Source: Steromphala cineraria | Lineage: Eukaryota; Mollusca; Gastropoda; Trochida; Trochidae | NCBI GenBank assembly: GCA_916613615.1 | Contig: OU744725.1 | Span: 61,884,575-61,948,574, forward strand | DNA: 64,000 nucleotides | Direction of reading: 5' to 3' | In this document: piece after piece, positions 15,101 through 27,100 of the stretch | How the letters are laid out: each line of letters starts with the position of its first letter | Position numbering within the stretch: position 1 is the stretch's first letter | Notes under the pieces: generated by a model | Told to the model about the DNA's origin: nothing | What the model saw: only the letters and a program-made list of their open reading frames with translations | Databases searched by the model: none | Program-made: the position numbers and the translations under genes

Positions 15101-18100
15101 GCTGCAGATGATACACAACACACCCACCTGTCTAGTGCCTGCACAATCTGCTGCAGATGATACACAACACACCCACCTGTCTAGTGCCTGCACAATCTGC
15201 TGCAGATGATACACAACACACCCACCTGTCTAATGCCTGCACAATCTGCTGCAGATGATACACAACACACCCACCTGTCTAGTGCCTGCACAATCTGCTG
15301 CAGATGATACACAACACACCCACCTGTCTAGTGCCTGCACAATCTCCATCAGATGATACACAACACACCCACCTGTCTAGTGCCTGCACAATCTGCTGCA
15401 GATGATACACAACACACCCACCTGTCTAGTGCCTGCACAATCTGCTGCAGATGATACACAACACACCCACCTGTCTAATGCCTGCACAATCTGCTGCAGA
15501 TGATACACAACACACCCACCTGTCTAATGCCTGCACAATCTCCATCAGATGATACACAACACACCCACCTGTCTAGTGCCTGCACAATCTCCATCAGATG
15601 ATACACAACACACCCACCTGTCTAATGCATGCACAATCTCCATCAGATGATACACAACACACCCACCTGTCTAGTGCATGCACAATCTGCTGCAGATGAT
15701 ACAAGCTGTGCAGTCTGCTCAGTACCGGGTACACACTGCGGCAACTCTCCGGTCGGGTGTCGATCATGTGCAGTGTGGTCTGTCTGCAGAAAGAAGACAT
15801 CAAATGTGCATAAATTAAACTATTCATCAAAAACCAAAATGTTGTTCTGTAAGTTTACTATCATACATGAGATCTAATAGGGATGATCAGAGCTATATGT
15901 AAACATCTGATCATTTCTTCAAGAACAGAAAATTAATGAAAAAAAAATGTCACGAGTATCAAAAGGCTTGGAAAAGAGATGGCCATCAAACCAACTTTGT
16001 GAATTCAAAAGGCAAAATCCTTAGAAAGGCTTAAACATGACCTGGCCAGAATAAATACAGAAGAATTATCTTCAGACAATAAATGATTTCCAACTAGTGC
16101 CCTGTGTGAAGCCCTACCTGGCAGTATCAATGAAGGACTGTGCCAGAGAGAGCTGCTGGTCTTTGAGAGCTTCCAGGGCAGAGTACACTGACTGGTGGTA
16201 ACAGGGGACCTTCTGTTGTCTGCAATATATATATTTAATATCTTATTAATAACATGTTGTATCAATGAAGGACTGTGCTAGAGAGAGCTGCTGGTCTTTG
16301 AGAGCTTCCAGGGCGGAGTACACTGACTGGTGGTAACAGGGGACCTTCTGTTGTCTGCAATATCATCATCAACATTATCAACAGTGGAGGAGGTTCTGGG
16401 GGTTCTAATGTTGAACCTCAACTCCATCCAGCACCCCTTCCATGATCATTTGAGAAAATGCATACCAGCTGCCAAATTGCAAGAGCCATTTTGAGTGGGT
16501 AAATTTTCAAAATAGAAAATTATTTCTTTTTGACGAATCGCACTTTAAAACTTTGGCCACAGACTAACTCTTCCAACCTAAAGGAACTAGTAACAATATG
16601 ATATTTATTTCTATTGTGTGACTTGTAGGTATAAAAGGATTTGAAGATTGGCAATTTAGGAAGGCACTGTGAAGAGTTAGTCCTGCTGATTGCAAAATTT
16701 TAGTCCCTTTGAAACTTGCTTCTTCTAGGTGTGCCGAAGGTCTCATATCAATTAATTGCTGTATTTTCATATCTTGGTTTTAAGATGAACATATAAACCT
16801 TCACTCCATTGTCACTATGTTGTCCATAACATATTGCTCTATAGATTAGCCTCACCTAGAAGGAACCTCAAGGTTCCATTGCCCAGTCCTCCATGCAGCT
16901 TCGTACTGGATTTCCTCCAATTCAGGGGAGATAACCCCTTGAGCTGAGTTGAGTTTTGACTGTAGACACAGTGCTAGAAGATGGTCAGCTCCGAAATCTT
17001 GAACTGTCTGGATTGATAACAATGAAACACAAGATATCAGAAAATATACATAAAATTCTATATTTATTATATGCTTAGCGGCGAGAGACTGAGTTTTCTC
17101 AGTTGTAGAAAAGTGATCTGGCCACTGAGTGTGATATCACTTTTTCAAGTTAGTGAAAATATCCCAGAGGGGATTACGTCATGTGGACAATGGTTTGACG
17201 TCACTTCTACAATCAACGCCACGTCATCGCCGTCGCTAAGTTACGATCAACAATGGTATGACGTCGCCAGAAAACTCTCGAGCCAAGACCTTTTGGACAT
17301 GAATTACCACATTTTCGACCATAAAGGCATATAATAAACAGAATATCCTCTATATAACATCTTCCTTGATTTCCACAAGTGCTTATAAAGGTCTGAATAA
17401 AAGTATAGCAAGGATGGTGAATTTATGTGATTGACTTGCAAAATAAGATCACTATTAAATGTCATACCTTCAACAAACCAAACTCTTGTTCCTCCTTCCC
17501 TTTATTCATGCCAATATCATAGGTCACCACAGCTTTTTCCAGTCTGTTTTCATGCAGGTATGTCTTGATTCTGAAATAAAAAGAAGAAATGGAATCATTA
17601 CATTATCAAATGGAGACAAGAAACATAACTTAACAAAATGGAGAATAATTTGATGAAAGGGAAACTACAACCAGGCTGTATTGTTTCAAATCCCCCATTA
17701 AAGGGGATAAACTTGACTTATATTCAAATGACCATACTCAATTGTTCACAAGCTGCAGTGTTAGATGTTAAGCAGGACTTTGAGAATGTCTTATCAACAA
17801 TTCATCTCATATAGAGCCGATATTAAAGAATTCATTAAATCAAGTCAGAAGAACCTTAAGGTTTGTTTGGTTTAAACACATTTATTCATAATGAATATGG
17901 GGTTCTCCAACGAAGGACCCTCTCCTTCAAACAATACGGTTTTGTTTGGTGACATGTACTTGTAATTCTATCTCTTATTCTCAGTTCTGAATTCTTAGTT
18001 CTGAAATCTCTCTTTGAAAAAATATGTTTTATTTCTTGACATGTCAAAAAAACTACTTGTCATCAGATCTCAAATCCTCAGTTCTGAAATCTCTGTTGTG

Positions 18101-21100
18101 TAATCTCACCGTGACGTCTGGTCTGCCAGTCTCCCTGCTCCACATCCATACACCCCGTCCGGATCACTCACACTCTCATACGCCTCGAGAAGTAGTTCCT
18201 GGATGTTGAGCTTGACGCTGGAGGACGTGACGCTACTCAGTGTATCAATACGCAGATCCTCGCTGTCCTGAGAGAGTCGCTGTGATCGATTGGACGAGGA
18301 ACCTCGACTCTCCTCCTCTCTAGTTGAAATCAAGATATTGTTTTTGATGGTGAATAATACACATTACCAGTCCAAAAAAAAATGACAACTTGGCTTACAA
18401 ATTATTGAATCCCTATTGGAAGACGGAATCATGCCAAACAAGACAAGAATATAACCAGAAATTTCTCTTCATCCAGGTTTGTGTGGTTTTGTTAACTCTG
18501 ACATAAATTTTTATTACGACAGAAACATTATGAGATATCATGTCTAAAAATACTCTAGACGAAACGCTATACAAAAGAGAGTCATATACATTTCAGTAAC
18601 TCAAACCATAACAAATTTTATGTAAAGTGGCTTATGTATGATCCACTCTTTGCTGAAAACTCTTAACTTGTTAACATGCATTATTCTTTCAGGGAAATGT
18701 TAAATATCATTGAGTTGGACCGGAAACATTTATAGGCCTGACTAAGAGTTCAATCTGACAAGAATAACGTTACACTACCTCTGTGAGTTGGACCAGATCT
18801 CTGCGTACAAGATGGCGGTGAAAGGTGCAGCACAGAAGAGAGCGGCTTGGGCTATCTCGAGGTAGTTGACGTCAAGCCAGAAGTTGTTGTCCCACGGAGT
18901 CAGCACCTTCCGTCTGGGATTAAACAAAACCTCTTACAAATGAGGAAACCTACATTCTTCATGAATAACTAGATTAGTGTTTGCGGGATACCGCAAAAAC
19001 AGAGCAGCCCCAAAACTTGGGATTTCGCCTTACCCTGTTCCGCCTTCTACAAGCCTCAGCATATTGGCCATTTTCTTGTGACCTTGACGTTTGACACTCA
19101 AGGTCACGCAATCAATGAACACATTTCATTGAAAATAAGATTAATGTATCGAATTAAAGTGTTTAAAGTTAAAATAATCCATTTTCTCAATATTTGTTGA
19201 CCTTGCTGTGACCTTGACCTTTGACAGTTCGTACCCAAAACCTTTCCAAAATTTTGTACTTCTCAAGAGATAATATATACAAAATTTGAACTTCATAGCA
19301 CAAAAACTTTTCAAGTTAACGCGTTTACAAGGAATTTTTTTGTGATTTTATAGCTCATGACCTTGACCTTTGACCTTGAAAGTGAACATGTCATTTTAAG
19401 TCCCCAGAGGTGTAAACAATTACACATGTTTATGAGTTCTGAAAAGCTTAACGGGATTAAGTTATATCCAAATTAGTTGCACATTGTAATAACACAAATG
19501 TCACGACCTTGACCTTTGACCTTCAAGGTTACACAATCTATGAACACTTTTCATTGAGTATAACAATCATCTATTGATTAAAAGTGTTCATAGTTAAAAT
19601 AAAGCATTTTCGCAAAACCATGCTAAAGCCGTGACCTTGCTGTGACCTTGACCTTGAACAGATTGTAGCGAAAACCTTTTCAAAAATTTTTACTCTTCCA
19701 AGGATGATACATACTAAGTTAGAGCTTCATAGCACAAAAACTTTTCAAGTTATCGCGTTTACAAGGAATTTTTTAGTGATTTTATAGCTCGTGACCTTGA
19801 CCTTTGATCTTGAAAATGAACATGTCAAAATCGTTCCCCCGAGGTATAAGCAGTAAGTTATGAATACAAGTTCTGGAAAGCTTAGTAGAAAAAAGTTATA
19901 GCCATTAGTATGTGCGCGGCAGACGCGGCGGCGCCTGCGGCGGAAACTGCACAAAACCTGATAGCAGCTCCGTCCTTAGACGGGGCTGCTAATTACATCC
20001 TAGTCAAGTATACTGAGATAAGTAAATAAAGGACCATATTATTTTGTAATTCATGAGGGACAATTTTTTATCAATTTCCTAGAATTCTTATATGTTTAGT
20101 AATTAAATACCGAAAGAAAACAAGACAATAAAGAACCCATCCTAATTTTCATGAACATTAGTCCAAATTATTATTAACGAAGAAGGTAATTATTGAATAT
20201 TGGGGTTTGCCCCCTTTCACGAAACCCTTAGGTGATAGAAAGTCCTTAATCTTATATATGTATGTATGGAAATTTAGTACGACACTGTGAAGACTAACTT
20301 AGTCTAACTTGTGCCCTAGTCCATACTTTTGCTTGAGTATATCATGAGCAAACACCTGATTGGGACATTCTATTCAGAATACAGATTAAAACGAATGACT
20401 TGTGAAGTTTCCCTACCCCTTCCTTGGTCTCTCCTGCTGCCGCAGATACTGTACAACATTCAGCATCGTCTGTATCGAGTCCTTGTTCGTACATACACTA
20501 CCTGAAATACATCAATAATGATGATGATGATGGATATTTACGGTAATGATGATGGTTATTTATTAGGTGTACATTTCCACTCACTAGTGCATGCTCAAGG
20601 CGCTAGCAACATTATTACCCTGGTCTAACCCAAGCTGACATATTGTCGCTAGAAATGGTTAGAATGAGACCGGCCAATGTTTAGAAAGTAGAAAACTGAT
20701 TGTCTGATACAGACATTTGTGGATGTTGCGAATTACATATGGTGCAATCCCATAATGGCAATTGCAAAATGACAAGGTAAGCCTGGTCAGGTTAAGCTAC
20801 ATTATCTGGACCAGTCCAAGTGCGAAATGGGTGCCATCATATCATTTTATGACAGCTAGTAAGGCGAGTCTTTAACATTTACCAGACATACCCGATTTAG
20901 AGTGAGCCTGTTGACCGTGCACACTGCGACAGTGAGCGAGGAAGAAGAAGTTGATCCTGCTGCTGATCACGTGCCCCATGTCCTCCGTGCCCCCCATCAA
21001 CACGTCGTGCACCAGGAATGGGAGCACCAGCTCACAGAACTCAGGCTGCAACAATTGTTACGATTGAAAGTCAACAATTGATACAATTTATTGCTTAATC

Positions 21101-24100
21101 TATACAGGAAGTCATGTGGGCATTTGACTGCATCATTTGTCAAGGTTGAGAGTCATGAAAGGAACCTCTATGTTGATATCATTCATTAATTCATGTATAT
21201 ATTTGTCATTTTTGGATGAAAACTTGATATTATTAACACAATATATGACCATTATGTTTTATCAAACCATGTCATGACAATAAAAAAATATGTCTTAAGA
21301 TATCTAGACATAGAGATCTGCAGTAAATGGTTGATCACGTGACTTGTAATATCTGTCAAGCCAAACCAGATGTCTATTTGAATAAATATAATAGAACTGA
21401 TAACAACAATTATTTAATTTTTTAACAACCTTGATCCTGCAGATGGGTTCCAGCAGACAGAGGACCTCGTCAGTAACAGCTGTACTCCTCAGCAGCGCAC
21501 ACGTGATGTCCGTCACCCAGCGAGTGTGGTCAGCGTGGTCCGGCACCCACAGAGAGTCTGTGTTGACACTTGCTAGGAAGTGCTCCATGTTCAGGGGTGT
21601 GCGTTCGCTTGGAGATGGCTGGAAAATTGTGAAAATGTATGAAAACAACAGAAATATGATAGAAATTGGCACACATGATGTTAGTCACCCAGCGAGTGTG
21701 GCAGGTATGGTCAGGACCCACAGAGAGTCAGCTTGATACTTGAAAGGAAGTGCTCCATGATTACTGGCGTGCCATCGTTTTGAAATGGTTGAAAAGCATG
21801 AATTTGAAATATGTTACTATTTTGCAATATCAAGAATACTTTTGATGTTCTACCTAAACACACACCTAAATCCCTCATAACAAAAAAACTTAAAATAATT
21901 TGTTTGCTTGCTTCCTTCACTTTCATTATCACTAATATCATATGTTGATCATTTTCAGCAGAGCATGAGATTGTATACTTGATTTAACATTTTGACAACT
22001 AACCTTTTTTACAAGCAATGAAGTAAAAATTAGGAATTTCAAGCACCAAGACGAAACAAGAGTCATGAGAAGAAGACCTAAATTTAATACCAATGCCAAA
22101 AGTTGATATGAATAAATGCTGCAAGACAGGAAATAACCTGACAACAGAAAAAGCAGAAGAAAGATTGACAGGAATCAATAGCTACTCAAAGTAGTGAGGG
22201 TGTTTTGGGCTAGGGAAAGGAGGGGAGGGGGTGTGGTGGGGTGGTTAGTGGGGTAACCGTATGAAGGTGGTTGTAGACAGCATTGTCGGTACCTTCTTTG
22301 ACTTGAAGGGATGCAGGTAGCTGAAGAGATAGTCCCTGTCTGTGAGACGAGTCTTGTAGTCCGAGCTGAACTCAATCCCTCGTCTGGTGGCCAGTATGAA
22401 ACGTAACACTTGCCCTGCAGTCTTCACCACTTCGACACTGCAATAAGATCCTACATGAGATGAATCTTATAATAATGAAATGATAAAACATAATTACAGG
22501 TTGTGACTGGCCAGTATGGACCTTAACACTTGCCTGCAGTCTTCACCACTTGGACACTGCAATATGATACTACATGAGATGAATCTTATAATAATGAAAT
22601 GATAAAACATAATTATAGGTTGTGACTGGCCAGTATGGACCTTACACTTGCCCTGCAGTCTTCACCATTTCGACACTGCAATATGATCCTACATGAGATG
22701 AATCTTACAATAATGAAATGATAAAACATAATTATTGGTTGTGACTGGCCAAATTGTGCAGTCTGGATGCAACACTGAATCTTAAAATAATTAAATGATA
22801 AAACATAATTATACGTTGAGACTGTCCAGTATGGACCTTAACACTTGCCCTGCAGTCTTCACCATTTCAACACTGCAATATGATACTACATGCGATGAAT
22901 CTTATAATAATGAAATGATAAAACATAATTATTGGTTGTGACTGGCCAAATTGTGCAGTCTGGATGCAACACTGAATCTTATAATAATGAAATGATAAAA
23001 TATAATTATAGGTTGTGACTGGCCAGTATGGACCTTAACACTTGCCCTGCAGTCTTCACCATTTCAACACTGCAATATGATCCTACATGCCATGAATCTT
23101 AGTATTTTCCCTAGTGAGGTGAATCATGCACAAAACATTAACGGTTGAAACTGGCCGGTAAAAACCTTAAGACCTTCTCTGCTGTCTTCACCACTTGGCA
23201 TGTACATGATCTTAAAACTTACTTTTAACATTTCTTTGAGAAAAAGATGTAAATCAACGGAAAATGTTTCTCATCAATGTGTTATTCATTACAGAATGAT
23301 TCACGACGGTCTGTTTATACGAATGGCTGGAACATGGAGGTATTTGAAATAGCAAGTTTTTTAAACATTCTTAAGAGACAAGACAGTTGTAAACACATCA
23401 AAATAAGTCAAAAGTTCTACTAACAAATAAATTGTTTGAGTGGCATTCGAGAAGTTGATAGTATAAGGAAGGCAAGAGTAATTTTAAGGATGAAAGAAAG
23501 AATTTCTTCAAATAAATAAGTTATTCATCTATAGAATTACTCTTGTCTTCCTTAGCAGAGCCTCACCCAGGTTCCAGCAAGTACTGATTGAGGGTATGAA
23601 AGACCCAGCAGTAATTCTGACAGATGGGTTCCTCACTGTAAGCAGTTAGACACTCTGAGAGACCCGGGCGTGGCCGTCTCCGAGGGAGTGAGATGGTTGC
23701 TAGGTCGACTGGACCAATCACTCCGAGACACGAAGCAGCTTGCAGCGCCACCTGGTGGTGGGGGGACTGAGTCAGGTGGAGCAGTTCTGAGACAATCTGA
23801 CATACCACCTTCTGTCCTTCCAGATCTGGAATAGAGGTAAAATTTTCAGGTCTAGGGAAAATTGAAAAAGGTTTACTTTTGACTTGGGGTGATTTGTAAC
23901 CTAGCAGCACTTTGAGCATGCGACGTGCATGGATAAATGGCTTTGTATATGGACCCTTATTACTTCTATCATGATTACATTGTATGAACTTAAAATATAC
24001 GAAGATTTTATTCCATTCAGCTTCCTTAGCCACAAGTTGTATTGTATTAGCAAACCCTCACAAATAATTGTTTCAACTTAAGTGTCTTAATCTTGCTTCA

Positions 24101-27100
24101 ACGCAAAAAAAATCTTAATATGTCCCATAAAGAAGTAAGAATATTTTATTTTATTTGGTGCATCATCCATCAAAGTACAATTTGTCTTAAAACTTTAAAA
24201 GATAATTAAAAGCAATATTTCATGATTTTATTATAAGTTATACCATTCAGAGGCGGGGAACATGGGGAGATGCACGCTTTTTTCATGCTTTTTATGTGCC
24301 GGGGTATAATGATTTATTACCCCGCTCAAGAGGGTGATATCAGTATTTATTCAGGGTCACATGGACAAATCAGAGATCGAGATTCTTACATAAGGTAGGA
24401 TAATAGTTTTTCAAGATTTTTCTTAGTATCAATTCATTGGACCTTTTTTTCTTCCTTTAAGTTGGTTGTCTACCAAACCACAATAGTCAGCTACCAAGGA
24501 GTCTGAACTGCAATACTCATCAAACAGAAGCTCTGACGTACAATACATCACAAACTTCTACATACATTCAATAAGGAAGAGTTGTATGGATCTTTTAACT
24601 TCAATATTTATTCTTCGATCCATAGAATGCTTCTTTAATCATCTAACAACTTCTAAATTCCTCTCAAAGAAGAAAAACATACCTTGACCAGCCATGAGAC
24701 ATGTGAGGTGCTGTCTGCTGGAAGAGATGAGGTCGGCGAGAGAGCGTAGAGTCTCCACACACGTGTCCGTCCTCTTCTCCTGCACAACGCACAGCCACCG
24801 CTCCAGCTTCTGAGGGGTAGAGGACAGCTTACTAACACTTACTGCAGTGAGTGAGTTATTGTTTAGTATCGCTTGGGCAGTATTGCAGCCATTAGCGACG
24901 AAAAAGTTAATGAAATTGCCTAAATTTGAAAATGATTGCAAAAGCAAGGAATGAAACAGCACGAAGGCTGTAAAACATCAGCATATTATCACAAAGTTGT
25001 TAAAAGCTGATATATGATTTTAAAATTTATAACTTATCAAACAGTTTGATTTCCTTGAGAAAATCTAAAATACAGTGTTCACCGAGGTGATCAAAAACTT
25101 GTGAAATGGAAATATAAGGGTAAAATGTTTCCCTGATTTAGGCTGTGTCCCAACACTCCAAAATATGTAACACTTACTTGAGATATATATCTGAATATAT
25201 AAGCTTTAATTTTGGGCATATCAAGCTGCTTACAAGGGACAAAGGATATTTTTATTGTACTGACATGTATTTAGTAAATATTTTTGTTAGTGTGATTTAT
25301 GGTAAAATCAATTCACTCATAGATAAAGTTCAGCAACAATGGGCATGTTTTATCCCAGATGGGTCATCTCTTTATGAAAGATACCATAAGCACTGAACGG
25401 GTTGATTTCATGTCAAACATTTGGACAAGAGACCAATTTTGTTAACTTGAGCAAAAATAACATTCAATATTTACCTCTGTTTATCTATTTGTATAAATGG
25501 TTAGCTAGTTGGGAAACAATTACATCCTAAACAAAACGAACAATCATTTTAGATGAAACTGCCCAAAATAAAAGCAAAGATCTAAGTTCCTAGATAGCTG
25601 TTTTTTTTCCAAGGAACAGTTACCCAATTAATTTTTTTCATTTTTGTTAATAATTTTTTGTCAATAAACTTTTAAAATCAGAAACCCTGTTACAAATAGG
25701 GACATCAACCCAGGGAAGTAGACGTTCCATTGAAATAAAAGTATGGAATATTTTAGATTTCTGAATTTTGGGTTTTTTTTAAACAAAGACAACACATTTT
25801 CTCACACTTTGTCTCCTAGTGCATTTAATAAACCTTGGGTCGAAATGTAATTCATATGGACAATTTCTGATATGATAAAGTAGCACTCTGTGGTTGTTTT
25901 GAGAATATATTATTATATAACGGACACAAGAGGGAACAATTCTAATGAGATTACTCTAAATAAACGATAATCTGTTACCCAAATTTGGTTTAAACAGTCC
26001 AATAAAGAAAGAATACCAAATGAACTATCTCCCAGTACCTGTGCGAGTGTCTGATTGGCCTGATGCTTGTGCAGCCTGTTCTGAACAGACCTGTAGTCTC
26101 GATATTCCGCGGACTCAGGGAGAGGGTCGAGTCGACCGATAGCTTCCCTCAGGAGGGTTGCATTCTCCAGCAATAGAAGACTGAGAAGGGACTGGCACTT
26201 CTCCTGTAGGGGACCGGGCTGCTTCAAAAACTTCAGAACACTGCTAACGATGTGGTCAATATACTTCCCAAGCTCCTGGAAGGTACAAGAGAGATATCAT
26301 AGTTGAAAGTTCTTCATTTAAGAGACCGTATTGTACAAACATTGTTATGGTCATTAAAGTGACACAGAGTATCTTTCTTAAAATTTTATTTGGTTCTGAT
26401 AAGCCACAAAATATCTAATATGCTGATTGAAGTTCATATCTCATCACTGGACTTGCAAATATATCCATTTATGCATAATATCTCTAAAATGCTTGATTTT
26501 ATGGAAAAATCAAGAAAACATCTTAAATAAGTTTAAAATTCGAAATTATGCATCCAACTAATTTACCTACCGGTATTAGTTACAACATCTAATAAACACT
26601 ATCGAATCAAATATATCTTCCTGACAGCTTATGACAAGGTTTCAAAATTATGTTAAGCGAATTTGCGCCACTCCAGCCACATTGTACGGTTTTCGATCAA
26701 AATCCCGACTTTGAATCGCTTTAATGTACTGATTGACCTTAAACTTGTTATTTTCAGTAACAGTTAGTGGTTTCCGTTGTAATAACATCGATTTCAAAAT
26801 TTGACAAATGTGATCCTATCAACATACTCTGTGTCTCTTTAAATCTTAATTCAGTTTTAGGAATGGTAGAACAAACAAGTAGATCAATAGGAGATATAGA
26901 TGAACTCATCCAGTTCAATGAACATTTTGAATAGAACTATTCAGCCAAGAATACAGCTCTCAATTTTATTTAATCTAATGCTAACACTCAGGCATGCAAG
27001 TATTTTGAATCATATCTCTATATATTATATATGTCTCATTTACAATCCCAAATTGAAAGTTTTTGTGATTAAATTTCATCTCCAAAGGCACTTAAAAATT

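Noticed and set aside
2906..15703. CRISPR array
   Set aside because: Units are contiguous 49-bp tandem copies with no unique spacers, in a eukaryotic intron.
17071..17334. Small plus-strand gene of 87 codons
   Set aside because: No recognised domain, no splice support, and lies in what looks like a dispersed repeat inside an ATM intron.
23826..24033. Extension of exon e30 into the upstream open frame
   Set aside because: A good acceptor (ATTCCAG) at 23826, phase agreement with e29 and loss of ATM similarity beyond it favour the shorter exon.
24639..24962. 107-codon minus-strand frame as an independent gene
   Set aside because: It is exon e29 plus open intron sequence on both sides.
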